This document shows positions 27,452 to 36,786 of a DNA stretch of 64,000 nt, piece after piece (positions within the stretch are counted from its first letter, which is position 1; each line of letters opens with the position of its first letter). Source of the DNA: an uncultured Algibacter sp. (GTDB lineage Bacteria; Bacteroidota; Bacteroidia; Flavobacteriales; Flavobacteriaceae); assembly GCA_947502405.1 (NCBI GenBank), contig CANMZT010000008.1, positions 62,001 to 126,000 on the forward strand, written 5' to 3'. Both the position numbers and the translations under genes were made by a program. The notes beneath the pieces were generated by a model, which did no database searches, was not told the DNA's origin, and saw only the letters and a list, made by a program, of their open reading frames with translations.

Positions 27452-28732
27452 TTACAGGCATTTGTCGGCTTTATTTTTTAAAACGCCTTTTACATCATAT
27501 ATTAAACCATTATTATTAAGAAGCGAATTTAAATTAAGATCAGAAAACTCTTTATGCGAAACGGTTAATACGATAACATCAAACTTTTCGTTAGGTAAGG
27601 TGTTAATAGTGTTTAAGCCATATTCATGTTTAACTTCATCGGGATTAGCCCATGGGTCATATATTGTAATATTAGAGCCATAGCTTTTCAATTGATTTAT
27701 AACATCTACAGCTTTAGTATTTCTTACGTCTGGACAATTTTCTTTAAAGGTTACACCAAGGTTTAAAATTTTTGCATCTTTTATGCGAATATCTTTTTCT
27801 ACCATGAGTTTTATAATCTCTGAAGCTACATATTGTCCCATGCTATCATTTACTCTACGTCCTGCTAGTATAATCTCAGGATGATAGCCAATTTCTTGGG
27901 CTTTTTGAGCTAAATAATAAGGATCTACACCTATGCAATGCCCACCAACTAAACCAGGTTTAAATGGTAGAAAATTCCATTTAGTTCCAGCAGCCTCCAA
28001 TACAGCATGTGTGTTAATGTCCATTAAACTAAAAATTTTAGCTAATTCATTAACAAAAGCTATATTAATATCACGCTGTGAATTTTCAATAACTTTTGCT
28101 GCTTCAGCAACTTTAATATTAGGTGCCAAGTGAGTACCAGCACTAATTACACTAGCATATAAATCGTCTACTTTTTTACCAACTTCAGGAGTAGATCCTG
28201 CGGTTACCTTTAAGATCTTATCAACAGTATGTAATTTATCGCCTGGATTAATACGCTCAGGTGAATAACCTGCGTAAAAATCTTTGTTAAATTTCAATCC
28301 ACTTATACGCTCTAAAACAGGGATACATTCATCTTCAGTTGCTCCAGGAAAAACGGTAGATTCGTAAATAACAATATCGCCCTTTTTTAAAACGCTACCC
28401 ACGGTTTCGCTTGATTTGTAAAGTGGCGTTAAATCTGGTCTATTATTCTTATCTATTGGGGTAGGGACAGTAATTATGTAATAGTTACAATCTTTAATAT
28501 CATCAATATTTGATGAACAGAAAAGTCCAATTCCATTATTGCCTTTTTGTTTTAAAACTGATTTTAACACATCAGATTCAACTTCGAGGGTTGTGTCGTT
28601 TCCTTTTGATAATTCGTTAATTCTATTCTGATTAATATCAAAACCAACAACATCATATTTTGTTGCAAAAAGTCTAGCTAAAGGAAGTCCGACATAGCCT
28701 AAACCTATTATAGCAATTTTATATTTATTCAT
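27452..28732 (-). CDS. nucleotide-sugar dehydrogenase (TviB/WbpO-like)
   Basis: The 426-residue protein has the Rossmann start IGLGYVGLPLARLF, the central ESTVFPGATEDEC region, and the catalytic-cysteine motif GGHCIGVDPYYLA. This form is typical of UDP-N-acetyl-hexosamine 6-dehydrogenases such as TviB and WbpO rather than of UDP-glucose dehydrogenase. It oxidises C6 in two NAD-dependent steps to give UDP-HexNAcA. It lies 8 nt from the next dehydrogenase gene and near a TviC/WbpP-like epimerase, which fits a UDP-GalNAcA route. Confidence 0.88.
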   Translation of the reverse strand: MNKYKIAIIGLGYVGLPLARLFATKYDVVGFDINQNRINELSKGNDTTLEVESDVLKSVLKQKGNNGIGLFCSSNIDDIKDCNYYIITVPTPIDKNNRPDLTPLYKSSETVGSVLKKGDIVIYESTVFPGATEDECIPVLERISGLKFNKDFYAGYSPERINPGDKLHTVDKILKVTAGSTPEVGKKVDDLYASVISAGTHLAPNIKVAEAAKVIENSQRDINIAFVNELAKIFSLMDINTHAVLEAAGTKWNFLPFKPGLVGGHCIGVDPYYLAQKAQEIGYHPEIILAGRRVNDSMGQYVASEIIKLMVEKDIRIKDAKILNLGVTFKENCPDVRNTKAVDVINQLKSYGSNITIYDPWANPDEVKHEYGLNTINTLPNEKFDVIVLTVSHKEFSDLNLNSLLNNNGLIYDVKGVLKNKADKCL

Positions 28733-28740
28733 AATTATAT

Positions 28741-30120
28741 TTACTTACCAATTGAAAAATATTCAAAACCTATTTTTTCCATTTCTGATTTATCTAGAAT
28801 GTTTCTACCATCAAAAATAAATGCGGGTTTTTTCATTTGAGTGTATATTTTTTCCCAGTTATATGTTTTAAATTCATCCCATTCTGTCATAATTGCAACA
28901 GCATGGGCATCTTTTAATGCTTCATAAGGAGTTTCAGTGGCTTGAACTAATTGTCTGTTTTCTTCCTCAGACCTTGTGTTTAAATAGTTTAAATCTGACT
29001 GAATTTTTTCATAGGTAACTTTAGGATCGTATACGGCTATGTTAGCTTTTTCATTTAATAAATGGTCAGCTACATATATGGCTGCAGATTCCCTTGTATC
29101 ATTGGTGTCTTTTTTGAAGGCCCAACCTAAAAAACCTATTTTCTTTCCTGAAACTGTATTATAAAGAGTACTTATAATGTTATCTGCAAAACGTCTTTTT
29201 TGATGGTCGTTTAAAATAATAACCTGTTCCCAATAGTCTGCAACAGCATGCAAATTATAACTTCTTGCAATATATACAAGGTTTAGTATATCTTTTTGAA
29301 AACATGATCCGCCAAAACCCACTGATGATTTTAAAAATTTAGGACCAATTCTTGAATCCATACCAATAGCTTTTGCAACCTCATCGACGTTTGCTTCTGT
29401 TTTTTCGCAAAGCTCTGATATAGCATTTATAGAGGAAACACGTTGTGCTAAAAACGCATTAGCAGTAAGTTTTGATAACTCCGATGACCAAACGTTAGTT
29501 CTTAAAATTTGTGATTGAGGAACCCAACTTGCATATATGGTTGCTAAGCTATCTATAGCATCTTCTGATTCTCCACCAATTAAAACCCTATCTGGATTTA
29601 ATAAATCTTGAATAGCAGTTCCTTCTGCTAAAAATTCTGGGTTTGATAAAATATCAAACTTCACATCGCTTCCAGTATTATCTAAAATACTTTTTATAGC
29701 TTGTGCAGTTCTTACTGGTAATGTTGATTTTTCAACTACAATTTTATCGGTCTTAGCAACATCTGCAATATTTCTAGCACAAAGTTCAACATACTTTAAA
29801 TCTGCAGCCATACCTTTACCTTTACCATAAGTTTTGGTAGGAGTATTTACTGATATAAAAATCATCTCAGATTCGTCTATAGCTTTGTTAATTTCAGTAG
29901 AGAAAAATAAATTTTTTCCTCTAGTTTCTTCAACAATTTCTGCTAAACCAGGTTCGTATATTGGTAGTTTAGAAACATCAGGATTATTCCAAGCATCTAT
30001 TCTTTCTTGATTTATATCTACTATTGTTACTTTGACATGAGGGTTTTTTTTAGCAATAACTGCCATTGTTGGGCCACCTACATAACCAGCCCCAATACAA
30101 CAAATATTTGTTACTTTCAT
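28741..30120 (-). CDS. ugd: UDP-glucose 6-dehydrogenase
   Basis: The protein starts [19 protein letters not shown] (459 residues). A longer frame begins at 30150, but it would add ten non-conserved residues and run into the upstream epimerase gene, so the ATG at 30120 is chosen. The catalytic-cysteine motif [12 protein letters not shown] and the long C-terminal domain match the eukaryote-like UGDH form. It makes UDP-glucuronate from UDP-glucose. Together with the epimerase at 31273 it can supply UDP-galacturonate. Confidence 0.92.
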   Translation of the reverse strand: MKVTNICCIGAGYVGGPTMAVIAKKNPHVKVTIVDINQERIDAWNNPDVSKLPIYEPGLAEIVEETRGKNLFFSTEINKAIDESEMIFISVNTPTKTYGKGKGMAADLKYVELCARNIADVAKTDKIVVEKSTLPVRTAQAIKSILDNTGSDVKFDILSNPEFLAEGTAIQDLLNPDRVLIGGESEDAIDSLATIYASWVPQSQILRTNVWSSELSKLTANAFLAQRVSSINAISELCEKTEANVDEVAKAIGMDSRIGPKFLKSSVGFGGSCFQKDILNLVYIARSYNLHAVADYWEQVIILNDHQKRRFADNIISTLYNTVSGKKIGFLGWAFKKDTNDTRESAAIYVADHLLNEKANIAVYDPKVTYEKIQSDLNYLNTRSEEENRQLVQATETPYEALKDAHAVAIMTEWDEFKTYNWEKIYTQMKKPAFIFDGRNILDKSEMEKIGFEYFSIGK

Positions 30121-30128
30121 TTTCTTAA

Positions 30129-31112
30129 TTATAAATGGTCCCAATACCAATTAACAGCTTCTTTTATGCCATCATTAATATTGTATTTAGGATTATAGTT
30201 TAATAGTTTTTTTGCTTTTTCAACAGAAGCTAATGAATGAGGTATATCACCAACTCTATTTTCACGATGTTTTATTTCAACATTTTTAATAGAATTATCA
30301 AATACAGAAAGGTGTTTTTTTAATAATTCAGTCAGTTCTAATAGTGTAGTTCTATCTCCGTAAGCTACATTATAGATAGTATTTAAAGCATTTTCATTAT
30401 TAGTAGTTATAGCCAAAAGATTCATTTGTACTACATTATCTATATAGGTAAAATCTCTGGAGTAACTTCCGTCTCCATTAATCATTGGAGATTCATGATT
30501 AATAAATTGTTTCACAAAAAGAGGAATTACAGCGGCGTATGCACCGTTGGGATCTTGCCTTCTACCAAAAACATTAAAATAGCGTAACCCAATTGTGTCT
30601 AATCCATATGCTTTTTGAAATATATCTGCATATAGCTCATTAACATATTTTGTTATAGCGTAAGGCGATAATGGTTTTCCTATAACATCTTCAACTTTCG
30701 GTAATGCTTCATGATCTCCATATGTAGATGAACTAGCTGCATATACAAATCGATTTACTTTTGCATCACGTGCAGCGACAAGCATATTTAGAAAACCAGA
30801 TACATTAACATCATTAGTTGTTATTGGGTCGTTAATTGATCTTGGTACTGATCCTAATGCTGCCTGATGCAATATATAGTCTACACCTTTACATGCATTT
30901 TGACAGTCTTGAAGAGACCTAATATCTCCTTCAATTAGCTTAAAATTGCTATCGTTTAAAAAAGGGGTAATATTTTCTAGCTTGCCCGTTGAGAAATTAT
31001 CTAAGCAAACTGTTTTTATATTGTTAGAAAGTAATGTTTCGCATAGATTAGAGCCTATAAATCCTGCACCTCCTGTAACCAGTACAGTTTTATTTTGTAG
31101 ATTTTCTAGCAT
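30129..31112 (-). CDS. NAD-dependent UDP-HexNAc 4-epimerase (TviC/WbpP-like)
   Basis: The 327-residue short-chain dehydrogenase has the GxxGxxG motif [12 protein letters not shown], the active-site YxxxK in [12 protein letters not shown], and the [12 protein letters not shown] segment found in WbpP-type epimerases. It probably interconverts UDP-GlcNAc and UDP-GalNAc or their acid forms. The stop is 8 nt before the ugd start. Its pairing with the TviB-like dehydrogenase mirrors the Vi-antigen and O6 gene pairs. Confidence 0.88.
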   Translation of the reverse strand: MLENLQNKTVLVTGGAGFIGSNLCETLLSNNIKTVCLDNFSTGKLENITPFLNDSNFKLIEGDIRSLQDCQNACKGVDYILHQAALGSVPRSINDPITTNDVNVSGFLNMLVAARDAKVNRFVYAASSSTYGDHEALPKVEDVIGKPLSPYAITKYVNELYADIFQKAYGLDTIGLRYFNVFGRRQDPNGAYAAVIPLFVKQFINHESPMINGDGSYSRDFTYIDNVVQMNLLAITTNNENALNTIYNVAYGDRTTLLELTELLKKHLSVFDNSIKNVEIKHRENRVGDIPHSLASVEKAKKLLNYNPKYNINDGIKEAVNWYWDHL

Positions 31113-31272
31113 TCAATTTGGGTTTATTATTAATAGCTGGCGCAAATATGTAAAAAATTATTTAATTATATACTTTTATTATACCAAGATGACGATTTTC
31201 ACGATGAAAAATTTAGTATTATATTTTATATAAGTTTTGTCGGTAAAAAACAGCTATACAACTAATAACAAA

Positions 31273-32295
31273 CTACTTATAATACGTTTTATACCAATCA
31301 ACAAAAGCTTTAACTCCATGGCTTATTGATGTATTTGGTCTATAATCGTAGTCATTTATTAAATCGTCTACGTTTGCCCAAGTGCGCTCTACATCTCCTG
31401 GTTGAATTGGGAGCATATTCTTTTCTGCTTCAATACCAAGATTTAATTCAATTTCTTTTATAAAATCTAAAAGTTTTACAGAGTTGTTATTACCTATATT
31501 ATATACCTTATATAAGGTATTATTTTCAATTCTTTTGAGTGTAGGTTTTTCCAAAATTCTTACAACACCTCCAACAATGTCATCTATATAAGTAAAATCG
31601 CGTTCCATTTTACCATAGTTAAATACTTTTATGGGCTTATTATTAACAATAGCATCAGTAAATAAAAACATAGCCATATCTGGTCTTCCCCAAGGACCAT
31701 AAACCGTGAAGAAACGCAGTCCTGTAGTTGGGATTTTAAATAAATGACTATAAGTATGAGCCATTAGCTCATTACTCTTTTTAGTAGCTGCATATAAACT
31801 GATTGGGTTATCTACATTATCTGTAGTTGAAAATGGGATTTTTTTATTTAACCCATAAACACTAGAGCTACTTGCATAGACTAGATGTTTTATTTTAAAA
31901 TTTCTACAACACTCTAAAATATTTAAAAACCCGACAAGGTTTGAATCTACATAAGACTCGGGGTTTTCTAAGCTATACCTTACACCAGCTTGGGCCGCAA
32001 GATTACAAACAACATCAAAATTTTCACTCTCAAAAAGTTTTGGGAGCTCTTCTCTGTCTTCTAAATTCATTCTTACAAATGAAAAACTATTTCCTGCTTT
32101 ACTTTTACATATGTTATTAAATACTGAAGCTTCATCACTATCAATACCTAATTCTTTCAACCTATTGAATTTTAAATTGGTATCATAATAATCATTAATA
32201 TTATCAAGACCAACCACCGTATGTCCATTTTTCAATAAAACTTTAGATGTGAAGAAACCGATAAAGCCTGCAGCTCCAGTAACGAGTATTTTCAT
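31273..32295 (-). CDS. UDP-glucuronate 4-epimerase
   Basis: The 340-residue SDR protein starts ILVTGAAGFIGFFTSKVLL and has the segment LDNINDYYDTNLKFNRL, which is characteristic of UDP-GlcA 4-epimerases. It also has YAATKKSNELMAH as the YxxxK site and the GPWGRPDMA motif. It makes UDP-galacturonate from UDP-glucuronate supplied by the ugd at 28741. A 160-bp gap separates it from the next gene downstream. Confidence 0.9.
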   Translation of the reverse strand: MKILVTGAAGFIGFFTSKVLLKNGHTVVGLDNINDYYDTNLKFNRLKELGIDSDEASVFNNICKSKAGNSFSFVRMNLEDREELPKLFESENFDVVCNLAAQAGVRYSLENPESYVDSNLVGFLNILECCRNFKIKHLVYASSSSVYGLNKKIPFSTTDNVDNPISLYAATKKSNELMAHTYSHLFKIPTTGLRFFTVYGPWGRPDMAMFLFTDAIVNNKPIKVFNYGKMERDFTYIDDIVGGVVRILEKPTLKRIENNTLYKVYNIGNNNSVKLLDFIKEIELNLGIEAEKNMLPIQPGDVERTWANVDDLINDYDYRPNTSISHGVKAFVDWYKTYYK

Positions 32296-32604
32296 GCTTG
32301 TGCTAAGTTGTATTTTAAAATATTTAGTTTTAAAATGATTTGAGAATTTTATTTAAGAGGCAAAGATGTAAAAATTCAATTGATAAAAGTTTGAATAATT
32401 GATAAACATTTCATTTTTATCGATAAGATTGATAAAACTAAAAAACCATCAAGACTAATGTGATTGTTTTTAGGTTTAAAGATACAATACAATGAAAATT
32501 AATAATTAAGAAAGAATATTTAGTCGATAAAAATTGTTAAGATTATTAAAAGGTTAAAAACAGGATTAGCATGAAAGTGCTAATTTTTATATGATTCTTT
32601 TATA
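32296..32604. other. gene-free AT-rich region inside the locus
   Basis: No coding frame is convincing here. The region contains several TCGATAA or TTGATAAA words (near 32380, 32399, 32419, 32429 and 32523) and a 7-bp hairpin at 32565-32584. It separates the GT4 gene at 32605 from the epimerase at 31273 and could hold a promoter for the latter, but no exact TAnnTTTG box was seen on the minus strand. Confidence 0.4.
32565..32589. terminator. weak hairpin after the GT4 gene
   Basis: ATTAGCA (32565-32571) and TGCTAAT (32578-32584) form a perfect 7-bp stem with a 6-nt loop, followed on the plus strand by TTTTTAT. For the minus-strand GT4 gene it lies 20 nt past the stop, but the U run on that strand is imperfect, so termination is uncertain. 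Confidence 0.35.
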
Positions 32605-33699
32605 TTAATTAAGTACTTCTAAAAATAAAGATTCATATTCCTTTAATATTTTATCCTTGCTAAATTTATCAGTGACAGTTTTGCTAACAATATCAGGGTT
32701 CCAATCATGATTATTTACAGATTTTAAAATATAATCAGCATATTGTTCTTCATCTGCAGCAATAAAACCATTTATACCATTTTCTATAATTTCATCAATA
32801 CCGCCTGGTGCTAGATAGCCAACTATAGGAGTTCCCATTGCCGAACTTTCAAGCAAACAGTTAGGAAATCCTTCAAAATAAGAACCTTGCAAAAACAAAT
32901 CACTTTTTGATAAGTGTTTAGAGACTTCGTTAGTGTATGGAATATGAATTATTTTTTCGCTTAAACCAAGTTCTTCTATTAAATTAAAAATGTCCTCTTT
33001 TAAAGGGCCATCACCTATTATAGTATATTTAAAAGGGATATCTAATTTTGCCAATACACTAATGATGCGTTTATGCCCTTTTTGTTTACTGAGTCTACCA
33101 ACGGTAATAAATTGAAAATAATCTTTTTTATCAACTAATCTTTTTTCTAATTTAAAATTATCAGTTATTGGATTATTAATTGTTTTTAATTTATAGTCAG
33201 GAATGCCATAATTCAATTTCATATCGTTATACATATCATTTGACTGACAAATAATCTTGTCTAAGAATCTATAACCAAAACTTAAAGGTATATAAGCACC
33301 TATCCGTTTTGTGCCTCTTGTTTTTTCTGTTTTTTCTTCATTTGTATTAACATTATGTACATTAGCTTCCCTTCCAATAAATTTGATTTTAGGAAAAAAT
33401 ATAGATAACAATCCCATAGTAGTATTCAAATAGCATAGAGAACTAACCACTAAATCTGGCTTTTCTTTTTGTAAAGACCAAAAAAAACTAGGTATTGCAG
33501 TTAAGACCCTAGATTTATTAAAATACTTAACTTTAATAGAGTCAACGTTGTAAACAGTATCCTCAGGAACACCTGCAATCCAGAGCGTAGTATCAAAATG
33601 TTCCTTAGAAATGTTATTAGCAATAAAAGACATCACCCTTTCAGCTCCTCCTGCTACCAAACTTGGTAATACAAATGCTATTTTGATTTTTTTATTCAT
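32605..33699 (-). CDS. glycosyltransferase family 4
   Basis: The 364-residue GT-B protein begins KIAFVLPSLVAGGAERVMSF and has FITVGRLSKQKGH and the EX7E-type region EGFPNCLLESSAMG. It likely adds one sugar to the repeat unit. It is the first gene of the long minus-strand block. Its start codon is directly preceded by a run of about 15 adenines on the coding strand, which may favour translation start but is also prone to slippage. Confidence 0.9.
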   Translation of the reverse strand: MNKKIKIAFVLPSLVAGGAERVMSFIANNISKEHFDTTLWIAGVPEDTVYNVDSIKVKYFNKSRVLTAIPSFFWSLQKEKPDLVVSSLCYLNTTMGLLSIFFPKIKFIGREANVHNVNTNEEKTEKTRGTKRIGAYIPLSFGYRFLDKIICQSNDMYNDMKLNYGIPDYKLKTINNPITDNFKLEKRLVDKKDYFQFITVGRLSKQKGHKRIISVLAKLDIPFKYTIIGDGPLKEDIFNLIEELGLSEKIIHIPYTNEVSKHLSKSDLFLQGSYFEGFPNCLLESSAMGTPIVGYLAPGGIDEIIENGINGFIAADEEQYADYILKSVNNHDWNPDIVSKTVTDKFSKDKILKEYESLFLEVLN

Positions 33700-33714
33700 T
33701 TTTTTTTTTTTTTT
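33699..33714. repeat. 16-nt homopolymeric T tract at a start codon
   Basis: Sixteen consecutive T on the plus strand include the last base of the minus-strand CAT start. On the coding strand this is a poly-A run leading into ATG. Length change would alter the leader, not the frame, of the GT4 gene. Confidence 0.8.
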
Positions 33715-33993
33715 GATTTGAGGTACTCATTATTATTTTATTCTTTTCGAATTTCGGTTCAATATTTTTACAAATATTAAAAAAAGATATTAATGCTATT
33801 GTAATTTAATTTACAAAAGAAAAAACACTTACAAATAATTTTTAGTTACACAATTAAATAATACAATTACTTAAATTAGTTTAAGGTTGTTAGTATTCAT
33901 TTTATACAACCACTAACTTATTGTTTTACAGTGTTTTTGGTTTGCATATAGAATTCTTTTTTTACATCAAGATTAATAAAAACACCTTTTAAA

Positions 33994-34224
33994 AATCGAC
34001 AAACTACATCATGTTAATAACATTTTATATTTTTTTTTACTAAAAGAATCTAAATGAGTATTCACAGCGTATATTAGACGTTTTTTAGTTAATAAATTAT
34101 ATTATTTTTTAGAGACAATTTCATTATAACTAATATTTTTAATCGACAAAACACAAATAAAACCGACAAAATACATTTAATGTTAAATTTACTACAAGAA
34201 ATAATTTTTTTTCGATAAAATGCA
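33994..34224. repeat. four copies of a YCGAYAAA-type word upstream of the lyase gene
   Basis: Related words TCGACAAACTACA (33995), TCGACAAAACACA (34143), CCGACAAAATACA (34163) and TCGATAAAATGCA (34212) occur in direct orientation in the intergenic region before the lyase lipoprotein. The remainder of 33700-34246 is AT-rich and has no convincing ORF. A regulator-binding role is inference. Confidence 0.4.
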
Positions 34225-34246
34225 AATAAATCCGTTTTAAAGTACA

Positions 34247-34254
34247 TATATTTG
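34247..34254 (+). promoter_or_regulatory. -7 promoter box for the lyase-like lipoprotein
   Basis: TATATTTG matches TAnnTTTG and ends 33 nt before the ATG at 34288. It overlaps the TTG at 34252, which argues against that TTG being a start codon. Confidence 0.55.
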
Positions 34255-34287
34255 AATCCCCATATAAACCTAATTATTCATTTTATT

Positions 34288-36138
34288 ATGAAATACCTAC
34301 TTAAATCCCCTAAATTATTGACTATTCTATTTTTCTTTCTGTTACTTTTACCATCATGCAACAATGAAGAGGTGTTTGTGTTACAAGAATCTCAACTTAT
34401 TTCAGAAGAGGAAGAACAAGAAGAAGAAAACAATACTGAAGATGTATTACCTCCAATTGAAGCTTTAGATGATGAAGTAATTACTTCGGAAAATGTATCT
34501 GTTGATTTAGAGTTATATTTAAATGATAGTAATTTACCAACAAGTATTACTTTATCAAACACTGATCCATCTAATGGAGCTTTAACTATCGATAATAATG
34601 GAACACCAAATAATCTTTCAGATGATTTAATTATTTATACTCCAAATGCAAATTTTTCTGGAGTTGATTCTTTTGAATATACTATTTGTGAGGTATCAAA
34701 TTCTGAAAATTGTGATACAGCACTAGTTACAATAACAGTTGAGGCTAATCCCGAAGATATCGCCACAGAATTAAAAGCATTCCCAACAGCTGAAGGTGCG
34801 GGTGCAAACTCTACTGGAGGTAGAGGTGGTATAGTAAGACACGTTACTTCTTTAGCAGACGATGGTAGTATAGGTACATTAAGATGGGCAATTAATACAC
34901 CAAGTGCATCACCAGTAACCGTTGTTTTTGATGTAAGCGGTACAATTAACACAGGGGCTTCTAGTCTTAACGTAAATATAAACAACTGTACCATAGCGGG
35001 ACAAACAGCTCCACGTGGTGGTATTACTATACAAGGCAAATGGTTTGGGTTTTACCAAGCTGAGAATCTTATCATGCGATATATAAGAATTGTAAATACT
35101 GATTATTTTGAAAGTTTACAAAAAAGCGCTGCTATAAATGGTTCTGGATCTAATAATTGTATTTTAGATCATGTATCTATGAGGTATGCATGGATAACCC
35201 CTGGTATTACTGTCCAAGATAACAACGATAGAAATAATGGTACAGGAAACTTTACAATACAAAGGTCTATAATTGGTGATTGTCATACAGGCGGGATAGT
35301 TGGAAGTGCAGTTGATTCTCCTAGAGATGCACTTGGCGGTAAAAATAGTGTTCATCATAATCTTTTTGTTCATGTAGATCATAGGTTTCCGAATGTATCA
35401 GGTATTTCCGAAGTAGAAATTGTTGAAAATGTTATATATAATTACAGAGCAAGACTCTCAACTTTTTTCAGTAACTCTAAATCTAATTTAATCAATAATA
35501 CATACAAAGCTGGTTCTGCCTCCATATTTAATCAAGGAGGTTACAATAAAATTGGTGCATATTATGGTAATGGTTCTCCATTAGTTTACTCATCAGGTAA
35601 TAGAAGAATTGATCCTAACGGTAATCTAGATCCAAATAATGACAATTGGGAAGATTTGTTTGTAATTTGGAGGTCGGGTCAAGACGTGTCTTCACCTGTA
35701 ACACCTCAAGATGAAGCTTTATATAGACAGACTACTGAATTTCCTGACTTGGGTGTTCCTATTAATCGATTAGGTACAGATAATGCCTATTCATCAGTTC
35801 TATCGGATGTTGGCGCAAATAAATTTCTTAATGCTGATGGTACTTATGGTGTTTACTTAGACAAAAATGACTCTGAATATGTCAAAGACCCTATAGAAGA
35901 AACTTGCTATCAATGTAAGGATAATGGAGATTTACCAGATAAAACAGATTTAAACCAAATTAGTTATCCTACTATACCTGAGAATACACGACCAGCTGGA
36001 TATGATACTGATAAAGATGGTATGGCTGATATATGGGAAACTATAATGTTCGGAAACCTAGATTCTGATGGAAGAGGTGACAGTGATGGAGATGGATATT
36101 CTGATTTAGAAGAATTTTTGAATTCAGTGGATAAATAA
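34288..36138 (+). CDS. surface lipoprotein with pectate-lyase-like beta-helix
   Basis: The start is set at ATG 34288, giving 616 residues with a clear lipoprotein signal (MKYLLKSPKLL, hydrophobic core, then LPSC with C24). An acidic linker follows. Then comes an Ig/cadherin-like module (about residues 50-150, with LYLNDSNLPTSITLSNTDPS and TPNANFSGVDSFEYTI), a right-handed beta-helix domain related to family-1 pectate lyases (FPTAEGAGANSTGGRGG, LRWAIN, AGQTAPRGGI, DHVSMRYAW) and C-terminal Asp-rich calcium-binding repeats (DTDKDGMADIWE, DSDGDGYSDLEE). The NNEE after the lipid cysteine resembles surface-export signals of Bacteroidota lipoproteins. It may cut or remodel the uronic-acid polymer made by this locus. 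Activity is not proven. Confidence 0.82.
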   Translation: MKYLLKSPKLLTILFFFLLLLPSCNNEEVFVLQESQLISEEEEQEEENNTEDVLPPIEALDDEVITSENVSVDLELYLNDSNLPTSITLSNTDPSNGALTIDNNGTPNNLSDDLIIYTPNANFSGVDSFEYTICEVSNSENCDTALVTITVEANPEDIATELKAFPTAEGAGANSTGGRGGIVRHVTSLADDGSIGTLRWAINTPSASPVTVVFDVSGTINTGASSLNVNINNCTIAGQTAPRGGITIQGKWFGFYQAENLIMRYIRIVNTDYFESLQKSAAINGSGSNNCILDHVSMRYAWITPGITVQDNNDRNNGTGNFTIQRSIIGDCHTGGIVGSAVDSPRDALGGKNSVHHNLFVHVDHRFPNVSGISEVEIVENVIYNYRARLSTFFSNSKSNLINNTYKAGSASIFNQGGYNKIGAYYGNGSPLVYSSGNRRIDPNGNLDPNNDNWEDLFVIWRSGQDVSSPVTPQDEALYRQTTEFPDLGVPINRLGTDNAYSSVLSDVGANKFLNADGTYGVYLDKNDSEYVKDPIEETCYQCKDNGDLPDKTDLNQISYPTIPENTRPAGYDTDKDGMADIWETIMFGNLDSDGRGDSDGDGYSDLEEFLNSVDK

Positions 36139-36154
36139 AAAAAGGTTATATACA

Positions 36155-36189
36155 CAAAAAAGGTCTTGAATTTCTCAAGACCTTTTTTT
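36155..36189. terminator. bidirectional intrinsic terminator
   Basis: AAAAAGGTCTTGA pairs with TCAAGACCTTTTT around a 5-nt loop, with A runs on the left and T runs on the right. It lies between the convergent lyase gene and the acetyltransferase gene and can serve both. Confidence 0.85.
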
Positions 36190-36231
36190 ATTTGGTCAAG
36201 TTTTCGAAGAACATCAAAACTGTATATTCAA

Positions 36232-36777
36232 CTATACCTCAGGATGAATGTTATTTATATATCCACCCGTAGGATCTTCTTTATTTATAACCTTAGCTGG
36301 GTTGCCAATTACTAGTGAATTATTGGGTATATCAATATTTACAAAGGTATTAGGAGCTATTAAAACATTATTTCCAATAATTATTTTTCCAACAATAACA
36401 GATCCTGTACCAATCCATACCTTATTTCCAATAATAGGACTTCCTTTTAATTTGCCTCTGCTAGCCCTTCCAATAGTAGTTGAGTGAGCTATATTGCAAT
36501 TTTCTCCTATTTGAGCACCTTCATTTATTACAATAGTACCAAAGTGACCTATAAAGAAACCTTTTCCTATTTTAGTGTTTTTGGGTATTTGAAATCCGTA
36601 TTTATACCCTAATCTTCGTAAGATTAATTTGTAAATTAGTCCAGATAAGGAACTTCTATTTTTCTCTGATGCTTTTCTTAAAAAAAATAAGTATCTAAAT
36701 CCTGGTTCTTTAAAACCTTTTATTATGTTGGTCTCTCCACCGTACCTATATAAATCAGCTTTTATAATTTTGTTCAT
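36232..36777 (-). CDS. serine-acetyltransferase-like hexapeptide-repeat protein
   Basis: The 181-residue protein has a short helical N-terminus and a left-handed beta-helix with repeats VINEGAQIGENCNI, IIGNKVWIGTGSVIVG and IIIGNNVLIAPNTFV, ending in the NPAKV motif. The histidine in GHFGTI is the likely catalytic base. Like the paralogue at 21036 it resembles CysE and probably acetylates a sugar or amino-acid substituent. It follows the GT2 gene by 9 nt. Confidence 0.85.
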   Translation of the reverse strand: MNKIIKADLYRYGGETNIIKGFKEPGFRYLFFLRKASEKNRSSLSGLIYKLILRRLGYKYGFQIPKNTKIGKGFFIGHFGTIVINEGAQIGENCNIAHSTTIGRASRGKLKGSPIIGNKVWIGTGSVIVGKIIIGNNVLIAPNTFVNIDIPNNSLVIGNPAKVINKEDPTGGYINNIHPEV

Positions 36778-36786
36778 CTTTATAAC

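Noticed and set aside
27426-27683. Plus-strand ORF of 85 codons
   Set aside because: Lies mostly antisense to the nucleotide-sugar dehydrogenase gene and has no domain or promoter support.
30121-30150. Upstream start for ugd
   Set aside because: Adds ten residues not seen in UGDH enzymes and overlaps the epimerase gene; the Rossmann start fits MKVTNICC at 30120.
34252-34287. TTG start for the lyase lipoprotein
   Set aside because: The TTG is part of a TATATTTG -7 box and the extra 12 residues would disrupt the lipoprotein signal; ATG 34288 is better.
34635-35039. Minus-strand ORF of 134 codons inside the lyase gene
   Set aside because: Shadow of the beta-helix coding frame; composition follows codon positions of the real gene.
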